A stretch of DNA of 64,000 nt from Rhizobium sp. 18065 (GTDB lineage: Bacteria; Pseudomonadota; Alphaproteobacteria; Rhizobiales; Rhizobiaceae), in contig NZ_CACSJP010000006.1 of the NCBI RefSeq assembly GCF_902706095.1, forward strand, positions 248,001 to 312,000. Reading direction: 5' to 3'. Below are positions 1 to 7,802 of the stretch, piece after piece. The notes below the pieces were generated by a model. The model was not told where the DNA came from and made no database searches. It saw nothing but the letters and a program-made list of their open reading frames with translations. Position 1 is the first letter of the stretch, and the number at the start of each line of letters is the position of its first letter. Both the position numbers and the translations under genes were made by a program.

Positions 1-185
1 AACCTCACCTCGAAGCAGACGAAATCGAGGATATATCCGTCGACCGGCACCTGACGCCTGAACTTGAAGCCGCCCAGTTGTTTTGCACGCAATACCTGCC
101 AAAGGCGGTTCTCCGCGCGCGTCGCATCCGCCCGCATGGTGCGAGCAAAGCGGCGATGATGGTGCGGCACATCCCGATGCGTCAT
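1..185 (-). CDS. DUF559 domain (endonuclease-like) protein, 3' part beyond window
   Basis: Reading the minus strand from the ATG at 185 gives 61 codons open to the window edge. It contains the typical DUF559 N-terminal pattern: ATRAENRLWQVLRAKQLGG, then KFRRQVPVDGYILDFVC. DUF559 proteins have a restriction-endonuclease-like fold and are about 120 residues long, so roughly half is missing. The function of the family is poorly known; some members are fused to mobile-element proteins. An internal ATG at residue 17 (position 137) is an alternative start, since the family motif begins just after it. The gene is divergent from the small gene at 282. Confidence 0.8.
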   Translation of the reverse strand, partial: MTHRDVPHHHRRFARTMRADATRAENRLWQVLRAKQLGGFKFRRQVPVDGYILDFVCFEVR

Positions 186-281
186 CCGAGCCCCCGCGAA
201 ACCACCTGAGATTGCACCCGGTTCGTGGCAAAGAAAAGAGGCTTCGGATAGGCATCAAAGCTGCTTTCGAAGGAGGACACT

Positions 282-461
282 ATGGAAAGCTGCAAGGACA
301 AGAATGGCGACACCTGGGAGATCCATCAGAGCGGCGGTTGGCGATGGCGTCGAACGGCCTCCAACGGTCGAATAGTCGGTTCATCGACAGAAAGTTACGT
401 CAATAAAGGCGACTGCATCGCCAATGCTCAACGCAATGGAATGACCTGCACGCCGAAATGA
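282..461 (+). CDS. DUF1508 (YegP-like) micro-protein, 59 aa
   Basis: A short gene starts at ATG 282, with a perfect AGGAGG ribosome binding site 5 nt upstream (271-276), and ends at TGA 459-461. The product has the single-repeat DUF1508 pattern: a W(R/K)WR stretch followed by ASNGRIVGSSTESYVNKGDC and an AN-Q-NGM tail. YegP of E. coli has two such repeats; this has one, which is common in alphaproteobacteria. Its role is unknown; the fold is a small beta-alpha sandwich and the protein is probably cytoplasmic. It is too short to be picked up by length-filtered gene finding. No operon partner is visible downstream, where intergenic repeats begin. Confidence 0.8.
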   Translation: MESCKDKNGDTWEIHQSGGWRWRRTASNGRIVGSSTESYVNKGDCIANAQRNGMTCTPK

Positions 462-484
462 CGCGCCCACCTCCCCCTTGCGGG

Positions 485-644
485 GGAGGACGGAAAATCG
501 AAGGCTTGGGCGCGCGCAAGCCGCCTAAACTTCAGATTTTCCTGGTGAGGGGCATAGTTCGGTTGGCACAACCCTCACCAAGCCCCTCTCTTGCGGAATC
601 TGAGGTTTGGCCCTGATCGGGCCAATTCCTCGATTTCGCTTTCT
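485..644. repeat. Intergenic repeat, copy 1 (about 160 bp)
   Basis: This stretch matches 791-951 at roughly 88-90% by eye, with a few substitutions and one-base indels. Both copies begin GGAGGACGGAAAATCGAAGG and end in TTCGCTTTCT. Copy 1 is bracketed by mutually inverted GC-rich arms, CTCCCCCTTGCGGGGGAG (471-488) and CTCCCCCGCAAGGGGGGAG (643-661), a form typical of rhizobial intergenic mosaic or palindromic elements. No protein is encoded. I cannot name the element family. Confidence 0.75.
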
Positions 645-790
645 CCCCCGCAAGGGGGGAGATAGTACCCCCGAGGCTCCGCCCACGCCCATTGGATGAG
701 TCATCGCCAAAAACGATCTGCAAGGAACGGCTACGGCTCTGGGGGAAGAAGATCGTGGCGCCTCCGCAGCCCGTCCTCCCCCCAAGCGCG

Positions 791-951
791 GGAGGACGGA
801 AAATCGAAGGTTTAGGCGAGCGCAAGCCGCCTAAACTTCAGATTTTCCTGGAGAGGGGCACGGTTCCGCTGGCACCACCTCACCAAGGCCCCTCTCTTGC
901 GAAATCTTAAGGTTTGGCCCTGATCGGGCCAATTCCTTGATTTCGCTTTCT
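791..951. repeat. Intergenic repeat, copy 2 (about 160 bp)
   Basis: Second, direct copy of the element at 485-644, separated from it by about 146 bp that share no obvious similarity with it. The most conserved parts are the first 20 bases, a block around AAGCCGCCTAAACTTCAG, and the GGCCCTGATCGGGCCAATTC segment, which itself contains the inverted repeat GGCCCtgatcGGGCC. Nothing else is recognisable in the 462-1015 gap. Confidence 0.75.
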
Positions 952-1015
952 TTCCCGCGCGGGGAGAGAAAGCCCCACGGGCTCTCACCGCGTCCGTCAA
1001 GGTGACGTTCTGACG

Positions 1016-1049
1016 AAAAACGGCGTCCGGGCAAAACAGCCGGACGCCG
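1016..1049 (-). terminator. Rho-independent terminator of osmC
   Basis: Read on the minus strand, a 10-bp stem (CGGCGTCCGG pairing with CCGGACGCCG, loop of about 9 nt) is followed directly by TTTTT. It begins 40 nt past the osmC stop codon. Confidence 0.85.
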
Positions 1050-1089
1050 CATCAATGCAACGTGCCGGCAAGCGCCGGCCCGACAGTGC

Positions 1090-1521
1090 TCAGCCGAATG
1101 TCACGTTCAGCGTGATCGGCACCGCCTTCAGCGCCTTCGACACCGGGCAGCCGACCTTGGCCTTTTCGGCGATCGCGGTGAATGTCGCCTGATCGGTGCC
1201 CGGCACCTTACCATTCAAGGCAAGCGCGATGCCGGTGATCTCGAAGCCGTCGCCGACCTTGTCGAGCGACACGGTCGCCTTGGTCTCGAGGCTGTCCGCC
1301 TTAAGCCCCTCCTGTTCGAGCTGCAGCGACAGCGCCATGGTGAAGCAGGCAGCATGGGCAGCTCCGATCAGCTCTTCCGGATTGCTGCCCGCCACGCCCT
1401 CGAAACGGGTCCGGAAGCCGTAGGGCTGGTCCTTCAGCGCGCCGCTTTCGGTCGAAACCTTGCCGAGACCGTCCTTCAGGCCACCTGTCCAGTGGGCCGA
1501 ACCATATTTCTGAATGGCCAT
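1090..1521 (-). CDS. osmC: OsmC/Ohr-family peroxiredoxin
   Basis: 143-residue OsmC-type thiol peroxidase that reduces organic hydroperoxides in the cytoplasm. The two redox cysteines are in place: Cys59 in EELIGAAHAACF and Cys125 in KVGCPVSKAL, as is an N-terminal Arg-rich strand (FRTRFEG) of the active site. The ORF stays open 72 codons further upstream, but the ATG at 1521 is preceded by AAGGAG about 9 nt away and gives the normal family length and MAIQKYGSAHW N-terminus. OsmC rather than Ohr is favoured by the GCPVSKALK motif and the lack of Ohr-specific sequence near the first Cys. It is monocistronic, with its own terminator at 1016-1049. Confidence 0.92.
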   Translation of the reverse strand: MAIQKYGSAHWTGGLKDGLGKVSTESGALKDQPYGFRTRFEGVAGSNPEELIGAAHAACFTMALSLQLEQEGLKADSLETKATVSLDKVGDGFEITGIALALNGKVPGTDQATFTAIAEKAKVGCPVSKALKAVPITLNVTFG

Positions 1522-1884
1522 GGGGTCTTCTCCTTCTGTGAGGGTGAGTGTTGGCTGTGGATGCATGATCAATGCCTGGCGCGACGATCTGTTCCGCCGA
1601 ACGGCCAGCGCTGTCGCGCCGCAACCCGGCGAACGGCCGCGCAACCAGCATAGGCTTGGCTTGGGCTGGCGTCCATCATCCCGCTTGCACGACACTACGG
1701 TTGCCCTGCCCCTCACCTCACCACCCCCAAAACCCACTCCCGCGGGGATGACTTTTCCAAATCTATCAACCTTTTCAACAAAAACACCTGCATTTCATCC
1801 CCCTCGTTTTCGCCCGTGCCATACTCCTCCCGTTCCGCTTTCGGATACACCGGGTGTTGCGAGCCCGGCGAAGCGGAACCGGCG

Positions 1885-2193
1885 CCGGAGGGCGCGGCTG
1901 TCGCAGGCCAGACCCTCCGGGCCGGATGCAACGGTCTCCCTCTGGTGGAGGGATGGTGGATGGCAAAGACCTCGGATGGTTTGAGCCAACCTCGATCCCA
2001 ACGGCCATCGGACGTGCCTCAGCGGCACACAAACAAGGCGCCGGATCCGGTCAACGGGTGCGGTGACAAAGACGGCGGGAGCTGCGGCGACAATGCCAAG
2101 GCTCCCCGGGCGAGGGTCAGGTCGGGATGTGCGCACATCCGCCGAGAACCTGAAACCTCCCGGGCACCCGGCCAGGACGTCTCGATGAGACGT
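1885..2193. other. Dense hairpin cluster, candidate structured RNA
   Basis: Four inverted repeats lie in 310 bases without an ORF: CCGGAGGG/CCCTCCGG (1885-1892 with 1913-1920); TCCCTC/GAGGGA (1937-1942 with 1948-1953); a nested stem at 2105-2164 in which CCCGGG, GAGG and TCAGGT pair with ACCTGA, CCTC and CCGGG around the perfect palindrome GGATGTGCGCACATCC; and ACGTCTC-gat-GAGACGT (2177-2193). It matches no RNA family I can recall (RNase P, tmRNA, SRP and cobalamin signatures are absent). Strand is not determined. It could be an sRNA or a degenerate repeat. Confidence 0.35.
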
Positions 2194-2470
2194 TTCGGAC
2201 CCAAGCCCGGTTGACGGTGAAACGCTTGGTTTCGCCGGCCAGAGCCGCCTTGCCAGAGAGACGCATGCAACCGGCAAAAATCGCCGAACGGGGCGCCGGA
2301 AGGAGCCATATAAATTATTCAATCAGGTTGCTTCTGGCGCCCTGTCCGAGACTGACACGCTATCCCCGGAGGAGGACAATCCAACCGGTGTTTTGGCATG
2401 GGATTTTTGAGGGTTTGAAATGATGAGGATGTTGGATCGAGCTTGGAAACGTACACGTCAGTGCCAGTTC

Positions 2471-2520
2471 GCCCCCCTCTGTCGGCTCCGCCGACATCTC
2501 CCCCACACGGGGGGAGATCG
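2471..2520. repeat. Rhizobial REP-like palindromic element
   Basis: Two adjacent palindromes, TGTCGGC-tcc-GCCGACA and TCTCCCCC-acac-GGGGGGAGA, in the arrangement I know as a widespread intergenic element of rhizobia. It sits about 140 bp upstream of the gene at 2662. Confidence 0.6.
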
Positions 2521-2661
2521 CCGAGACCTCGGCGCAAGGGTCACCGAAGCCGCGTTGCCCCTACCCACCCCCGCAAAACCATGCACCGCATGGCAAACTT
2601 TTCCTTAACCGGTCGCCTGTAATTTAGCCACAGTCAAAACACCAGCGAGACGAGCAGCAGC

Positions 2662-2973
2662 GTGTCCAAGCCGAGTTTCCGCTTTACCCATTACGACCTG
2701 AAGGAACAGCGCGCCGGAACCATCATCGAGGTGACGCTGTCGGCCGTCAACAATGTGCGCCTGATGACGCCGGCGAATTTCCAGCGCTTCAAGGAGACGC
2801 TGGATTTCAAATATATCGGCGGCGTGGCGAAGAAATCTCCGCTCAAGCTGGTCATCCCGGAAAGCGCCCACTGGCACCTGATCGTCGACATGGAAGGCCA
2901 TCACGGGCTTGCCGAATCCAAGGTCAAGATGCTGGCGGCTCCGGTATCCGCGCCGAAGCAGAAGGCTTCCTGA
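2662..2973 (+). CDS. DUF1883 domain-containing protein
   Basis: 103 residues. The central part (residues 10-90) matches DUF1883: a beta-rich segment with EVTLSAVNNVRLM, a YIGGVAKKSPLKLVIP turn and the HWHLIVDMEGHHG motif. The family is small, cytoplasmic and of unknown function; members also occur fused to TIR domains. The start is a GTG with only a weak purine-rich site (GAGACGAG) upstream; no ATG in frame precedes the domain. It converges with rarA, whose stop lies 34 bases away. No terminator is evident between them. Confidence 0.8.
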   Translation: MSKPSFRFTHYDLKEQRAGTIIEVTLSAVNNVRLMTPANFQRFKETLDFKYIGGVAKKSPLKLVIPESAHWHLIVDMEGHHGLAESKVKMLAAPVSAPKQKAS

Positions 2974-3006
2974 GCGCCGCGTCTCCGACAATGCCGCGCT
3001 TCAGAC

Positions 3007-4320
3007 CTACGGCTCACCACGCTCGCGGCGCAGCTTCGACCACCAGTCGAGGCGCTTCTTGATGTCGCGCTCGAAGCCGCGCTCCGGCGGATCGTAATAC
3101 TGCTGGCGACCCATCTTCTCGGGAAAATAGTTCTGCCCGGAAAAGGCGTCCGGCTCGTCGTGGTCGTAGCGATAGCCTTCGTTATAGCCCTCCGCCTTCA
3201 TCAGCTTGGTCGGCGCATTGAGGATATGCTTGGGTGGCAGCAGCGAGCCATGCTCCTTGGCGGCCCGCATCGCCGCCTTGTAGGCGACATAGACGCCGTT
3301 CGATTTCGGCGCGGTGGCGAGATAGACGCAGGCCTGGGCGAGCGCGAGTTCCCCTTCCGGCGAACCGAGATAGTCGTAGGCATCCTTGGCGGCATTGCAG
3401 ATCACCAGCGCCTGCGGATCGGCAAGCCCGATATCCTCGACCGCCATGCGCACCAGCCGCCGTCCGAGATAAAGCGGGTCCTCGCCGGCATCGAACATGC
3501 GGCAGAGATAGTAGAGCGCCGCATCCGGATCGGAACCGCGCACCGACTTGTGCAGCGCCGAGATCAGGTTGTAGTGGCCGTCCTGACCCTTGTCATAGAC
3601 AGGCGCCCGGCGCTGGACGATGCGGGCCAGACCCTCTGTGTCGAAGACCTCGCCTGCCCTTGCCGCCCGCCAGACCTCTTCTGCCAGCGTCAGCGAGGCG
3701 CGGCCATCGCCATCGGCCATGCGGATCAGCGCGGCGCGGGCATTGCCGTCGAGCGGCAGCGGCTTGGCTTCGGTGTCTTCGGCGCGCTTCAGCAGCGTCT
3801 CGATGCTGTCCTCGTCATGGCTCTTGAAGGTCAGGACGCGAGCTCGCGACAGAAGCGCTGCGTTCAGCTCGAAGCTCGGGTTTTCCGTCGTCGCACCAAC
3901 GAGGATCACGGTTCCGTCTTCCATGACCGGCAGGAAACTGTCCTGCTGGGCACGGTTGAAACGGTGGATCTCGTCGACGAAAAGCAGCGTCTGGCGGCCC
4001 TCCATCCGGCGCATGCGCGCACCTTCGAAGACCTTCTTCAGATCGGCAACGCCGGAAAAGATCGCCGAAATCTGTTCAAACGCCAGACCCGCCTCGCCCG
4101 ACAGCAGCCGGGCGACCGTGGTCTTGCCGGTGCCGGGCGGACCCCAGAAGATCATCGAGCCCAGCGAACCGGCCGAGATCATCCGCGCCAGCACGCCGTC
4201 TTCGCCGGTCAGATGCTCCTGGCCCGTCACTTCCGACAGGTTTTTCGGCCGCAGGCGATCTGCGAGCGGGCGGCGCTCGGCGATGTCCTTCGGAACATGC
4301 GAGGCGAAGAGGTCGCTCAT
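3007..4320 (-). CDS. rarA: Replication-associated recombination protein A (AAA+ ATPase)
   Basis: 437 residues, the normal RarA/MgsA length. It acts at stalled replication forks with RecA and SSB. Walker A is GPPGTGKTT (residues 60-68), Walker B LLFVDE (112-117), followed by sensor 1 in VGATTENPSFE and the C-terminal MgsA domain with the DDPLYLGRRL-like stretch characteristic of the family (GEDPLYLGRRLVRMAVEDIG). Its ATG overlaps the TGA of the upstream protease gene by four bases (ATGA at 4317-4320), so the two are translationally coupled. Confidence 0.95.
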   Translation of the reverse strand: MSDLFASHVPKDIAERRPLADRLRPKNLSEVTGQEHLTGEDGVLARMISAGSLGSMIFWGPPGTGKTTVARLLSGEAGLAFEQISAIFSGVADLKKVFEGARMRRMEGRQTLLFVDEIHRFNRAQQDSFLPVMEDGTVILVGATTENPSFELNAALLSRARVLTFKSHDEDSIETLLKRAEDTEAKPLPLDGNARAALIRMADGDGRASLTLAEEVWRAARAGEVFDTEGLARIVQRRAPVYDKGQDGHYNLISALHKSVRGSDPDAALYYLCRMFDAGEDPLYLGRRLVRMAVEDIGLADPQALVICNAAKDAYDYLGSPEGELALAQACVYLATAPKSNGVYVAYKAAMRAAKEHGSLLPPKHILNAPTKLMKAEGYNEGYRYDHDEPDAFSGQNYFPEKMGRQQYYDPPERGFERDIKKRLDWWSKLRRERGEP

Positions 4321-5729
4321 CGGAAGATCTGCCGGATGCGCTGGCCGTCGCGCTCGATCTCGACCCGCCAGAAGCTGGCATCGCTGCCGGAGGCCGCGAC
4401 CAGTTCGTCCACCGAATTGACGTTGGCGCCATTGATCGCAACGACGATATCGCGCGGGGCAAAGCCGAGCCGGGCAGCGGGCGAGCCCTTCAGCACTTCG
4501 GTGACGACGACGCCGGTCACTTCGGAGGCCATGCGCAACTCGTAGGCGAGACGCGGCGACAGATTGGCGGCGCGGATGCCGGCAAACGGGCTGCGGCCCT
4601 CGATCAGCTTGATGTCGCGCGGCCGGGTTTCCGGCGCTGATGCCAGCTGCAGGTTGATTTCTTCCGCCTTGCCGTTGTCGCTGACGGAGAGCTTGACCGT
4701 CTTGCCGAGACCGGCCGTGGTCAGGCGATAGCCCAGCGCATCGGGATGTTCGACGGGAATGTCGTTGACGGCGGTAATGACTTCGCCCGGCTTCAGGCCC
4801 GCCTTGGCGGCCGGGCCGTCTTCGACAACCCGAACCACCAGCGCGCCGCGCACGGTTTGAAGCCCAAGCGCCTCGGCGACTTCCGAGGTCACCGGTTCGA
4901 AGATGGCGCCGATATAAGGCCGCTCGAAATTGGCATCGCCCTTGTCGGCCGCGTCGAGGAAAACCCGGACGAGGTTGGCCGGAATGGCAAAGCCGACGCC
5001 GTTGGAGCCTCCGCCCTTGGAGAAGATTGCCGTGTTGATGCCGATCAGCTCGCCCTTCATATCGACCAGCGCGCCGCCGGAATTGCCCGGATTGATCGCG
5101 GCATCGGTCTGGATGAAGAAGCCGAAATCGCCCTCGGTCACCTGATTGCGGGCCAAAGCCGACACTATGCCACTGGTCACCGTCTGACCGACACCAAAGG
5201 GGTTGCCGATGGCGAGAACCAGATCGCCGACCTCGGTCTTGTCGGAATCGGCGATCGGCAGGAAGGGCAATGTCTCCTTGGTCTCGAAGCGCAGCACGGC
5301 GAGATCGAGGCGATCATCCTTCAGCACCACCTTGACCGGGAACTCGCGACCGTCGGCGAGCGCCACCTTGATGTCGTCGGCACCTTCGATGACGTGGTTG
5401 TTGGTGATGACGGTGCCGTTCGATTCGACGATGACGCCGGACCCGAGCGAAGACTGCTTTTCGGTGCGGTTCGGCATGCGCTGGCCGAAGAACTGCTCGA
5501 AGAAGGGATCACCGGCAAACGGGCTGGCGCGGCGCTGGACCATGCGCTCGGCATAGACGTTGACCACCGCACCCCGGGTCTGCTTGACCAACGGCGCATA
5601 CGAGAGCTGGACATCGAGTTTGGATTGCGGAACGACTTTTTCCTGTGCCGTGGCACCCATCGGCAAAGCCAGTGCAGCGATGAGAGCAACGGGCAGTATA
5701 ACAGGAAGACAGTGTTTGAGACGAAGCAT
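4317..5729 (-). CDS. degP: Do-family periplasmic serine endopeptidase (DegP/DegQ-like)
   Basis: 470-residue exported protease and chaperone of the HtrA family. There is a signal peptide at 1-28 (hydrophobic run, MGATAQ cleavage region). The trypsin-like domain carries His112 (TNNHVI), Asp142 (DDRLDLAVL) and Ser217 (NPGNSGGA), followed by two PDZ domains (about 270-355 and 385-470), the second with the typical GSPAARLGFAPRDIVVAINGANV core. It degrades misfolded envelope proteins. It is upstream of and overlaps rarA; the serine hydrolase gene ends 108 bases before its start, so it may share a transcript. DegQ is an equally good label. Confidence 0.93.
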   Translation of the reverse strand: MLRLKHCLPVILPVALIAALALPMGATAQEKVVPQSKLDVQLSYAPLVKQTRGAVVNVYAERMVQRRASPFAGDPFFEQFFGQRMPNRTEKQSSLGSGVIVESNGTVITNNHVIEGADDIKVALADGREFPVKVVLKDDRLDLAVLRFETKETLPFLPIADSDKTEVGDLVLAIGNPFGVGQTVTSGIVSALARNQVTEGDFGFFIQTDAAINPGNSGGALVDMKGELIGINTAIFSKGGGSNGVGFAIPANLVRVFLDAADKGDANFERPYIGAIFEPVTSEVAEALGLQTVRGALVVRVVEDGPAAKAGLKPGEVITAVNDIPVEHPDALGYRLTTAGLGKTVKLSVSDNGKAEEINLQLASAPETRPRDIKLIEGRSPFAGIRAANLSPRLAYELRMASEVTGVVVTEVLKGSPAARLGFAPRDIVVAINGANVNSVDELVAASGSDASFWRVEIERDGQRIRQIFR

Positions 5730-5837
5730 GCGAATCCCCTTCGAGGCATTGGCAAAAGTTCTAGACCTCGTTCCTGCAAACCGAAATAGGCGGAAGCAAG
5801 GAAGCGCCTTTGCAAATGGGGATAAAAGCCCTGATGC

Positions 5838-6863
5838 TCAAGCCTTAATCGCCTCGATCATGTCCGTCACCAGAGCGTGCAACTCATCCCGGTAGCCGGT
5901 GCGGGCAGATGGTGCCGCCTCGTTCGAGGTCATGGTGACGGTGAGGTCGATGCCCGGCACGATGTAGAGCATCTGCCCGCCATAACCCCAGGCATAGTTC
6001 ACCCGCTCGCCGGCCATGTCTTTCAGGAACCAGGCATAGCCGTAGCCATCGCCGTTGAAGACCGAATTGGTGCGCTGGACCCAGCTTTCGCGGATCCAGG
6101 CCTCGGAAATCAGCCGGGTTCCGTCACCGGTGAGGCCGCCGCGGCGATAGAGTTCACCGAAGGCATGCAGCGAGCGCGGCGTCATCGCCATCTGGTTGCC
6201 GCCGAGATAATAGCCCTGCGGATCGCGGTCCCAGGCGCCAATGCGGAAGCCCTCGAGCGGACCGAGCCAGTCTCGGGCGAGCGCCAAAGTCGGCTTGCCG
6301 GAAACCTTGGTGAGAATGACCGAAAGCAGATGACTCGAGGCCGTGGAATAGAGCATGCCGCCGCCCGGCTCGTCGATGAAATCGGCGGCAAGCGCCGTCC
6401 GCACCCAGTTTCGGCTGGCAACCCAGCGGCCATAGTTCGGCCCTGACATCCGGTCAAGGCCGGAGCGCATCGACAGCAGATGACCGATGGTGATCTTCGA
6501 CAGACGCGGATCGGGATCGGCGGGGAAATCGGAACGCAGGACCGTTTCGATCGGCTGATCGACGCCCTTGAGCAGCCCCTTGTCGATGGCAATGCCGACC
6601 AGGGCCGAGACGATCGATTTCGACGCGGACTTGATATTGGTCGAGCCGGCCAGCGCATTGTCGCCAAAGGCACGCTCGGCGAGCAAGTCGCCATTGCGCG
6701 TCACGATTGCGGTTTCCAGGCCGTCGAGCCTGCGCGCCGCATCCAGCAATCCGGCAATGCGCTCCTTCGGCACATCGCCGCCCGCCAAGGACTGGGCAAA
6801 ACTACGGCTAGCGGCGACGGCCGGAAGGGCGGCGGCGAGGGCAATGAATGTTCTTCTGTTCAT
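5838..6863 (-). CDS. Tat-exported class C beta-lactamase-like serine hydrolase
   Basis: 341 residues with a twin-arginine leader (MNRRTFIALAAALPAVAASR). The penicillin-binding fold has its nucleophile motif SASK at 78-81, the second motif as YST at 171-173 (YxN/YxS in classical enzymes), and WGYGGQ at 291-296 in place of the KTG/HTG box. This pattern belongs to the esterase/6-aminohexanoate hydrolase branch rather than true AmpC, so resistance to beta-lactams is not implied. The substrate is unknown; the protein should be periplasmic. The upstream 148 bp are shared with the divergent DUF1311 gene. Confidence 0.85.
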   Translation of the reverse strand: MNRRTFIALAAALPAVAASRSFAQSLAGGDVPKERIAGLLDAARRLDGLETAIVTRNGDLLAERAFGDNALAGSTNIKSASKSIVSALVGIAIDKGLLKGVDQPIETVLRSDFPADPDPRLSKITIGHLLSMRSGLDRMSGPNYGRWVASRNWVRTALAADFIDEPGGGMLYSTASSHLLSVILTKVSGKPTLALARDWLGPLEGFRIGAWDRDPQGYYLGGNQMAMTPRSLHAFGELYRRGGLTGDGTRLISEAWIRESWVQRTNSVFNGDGYGYAWFLKDMAGERVNYAWGYGGQMLYIVPGIDLTVTMTSNEAAPSARTGYRDELHALVTDMIEAIKA

Positions 6864-7011
6864 GTCCTACCATTTAGCAAAAGTGCCGGACGAACAAAGG
6901 TCGACGGCATGGATCTCACCTGATCGTGAGAACCTGTCATGCGCAAGATGCATGGAACGATCTCCGGCCGGACGACGTTGATCAGCCGTTGTTAAAATAA
7001 GTGAGGTGACC

Positions 7012-7377
7012 ATGTCCAATCCCGATGCAGCCGCACGCGCGGTCGTCTTCGCACTGCTTGCCGCGCCGTTGCTGGCCGGTGCACTGCCAGCCGAAGCCGC
7101 GAGCTTCGATTGCAGCAAGCCGGATCTGGCTGCCGACGAAACGGCTATCTGCCAGACCCTGTCGCTGAACGACATGGACGTGAAAATGGTCACGACATTC
7201 GAGCTTCTGTCCGGTTTCCTGGCGATGGGAAGCCGCGGCGAATTGCAGGACCAGCAGATCGCCTGGCTGACCAAGCGCGGCGATTGCAAGGCCGATGTCG
7301 ATTGCCTGACGGCCGCCTATGCGGCGCGCATGGCGCAACTGGCGAGCGTGCATGAGGGGATCGAGCGGCCGAAGTGA
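7012..7377 (+). CDS. Exported LprI/DUF1311-like protein
   Basis: 121 residues. The signal peptide ends near LPAEAAS (about residue 28-30). The mature part SFDCSKPDLAADETAIC, with four cysteines and a C-terminal (D)CLTAAYAARM helix, matches the lysozyme-inhibitor LprI N-terminal/DUF1311 family (YecT type). It is likely periplasmic. Function is not established; related proteins inhibit lysozyme, which is only a weak hint here. A GTG two codons upstream (7006) is possible, but ATG 7012 has GAGGTG at a good distance. Confidence 0.75.
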   Translation: MSNPDAAARAVVFALLAAPLLAGALPAEAASFDCSKPDLAADETAICQTLSLNDMDVKMVTTFELLSGFLAMGSRGELQDQQIAWLTKRGDCKADVDCLTAAYAARMAQLASVHEGIERPK

Positions 7378-7469
7378 CAATCATCGTTAATTACTTAAAA
7401 GACTAATTACCAAATAGATTACCTTTGCGGGCTCGGAACTTGCGAAATGGCGCAGATCAGCCGATCCGG

Positions 7470-7802
7470 CTATACGAGTTCAACAAGATGATCCCCGCGC
7501 TCAAGGGCTTTGATCATCTGCGGCAGCATGATCTCAAACCATTGCAGCAATTCGCGGCGTCGGGAGTTCGGCAGCCGCACCCAAACAATCGGCGGCCCCG
7601 ATCTGTCCAATGTCTTGCGGAGTGCAAAGTCCTCATCTTTTGAAATGATGGTCGCATCGGTGTTCAGAGCCACGTCCCATATCACTCTGTCCGATGCACC
7701 TTGCATATCCAGGTCGACAAGATGTTGGGCTTCATGGCCACATGCAACAAGCCAGCGCGCAAGTGCGGGCGGCAGTAGTGCATCAACGAGGAACCGAATC
7801 AA
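7470..7802 (-). CDS. DUF5615 PIN-like toxin of a type II TA pair
   Basis: 110 residues. It starts MIRFLVDALLPPALARWL, has the conserved acidic residue in FLVD, an HEAQHLVDLDMQGASD segment, and ATIISKDEDF near the middle, all characteristic of the DUF5615 PIN-like family. PIN toxins are Mg-dependent RNases, with Asp7 and the SKDEDF acidic residues as candidate metal ligands. The ATG overlaps the stop of the upstream DUF433 gene by four bases (7799-7802), the standard antitoxin-first layout. Expressed alone, such a protein would be expected to block translation; this is inferred from family and context. Confidence 0.85.
   Translation of the reverse strand: MIRFLVDALLPPALARWLVACGHEAQHLVDLDMQGASDRVIWDVALNTDATIISKDEDFALRKTLDRSGPPIVWVRLPNSRRRELLQWFEIMLPQMIKALERGDHLVELV

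Larger units (their letters stand above)
1522..2661. other. Gene-free intergenic region, 1.14 kb
   Basis: No open frame here has a convincing start, ribosome site or protein-like composition. The frames that remain open (for example minus 2322-1795) are rich in Arg, Pro and Ala, as expected of GC-rich non-coding DNA. The stretch contains a cluster of strong inverted repeats (1885-2193) and a rhizobial palindrome (2471-2520), described separately. The osmC promoter must lie at the left end and the promoter of the gene at 2662 at the right. Confidence 0.6.

Noticed and set aside
1822..2240. Possible RNase P, tmRNA, SRP RNA or cobalamin riboswitch
   Set aside because: Searched by eye on both strands for the conserved cores and B12 box; none was present.
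1795..2322. 175-codon minus-strand frame in the intergenic region
   Set aside because: No ribosome site, Arg/Pro/Ser rich, and it runs through several strong inverted repeats, so non-coding DNA is a better explanation.
5838..6863. True AmpC beta-lactamase
   Set aside because: The second motif is YST and the third is WGYGGQ rather than YxN and KTG, matching serine hydrolase/esterase relatives.
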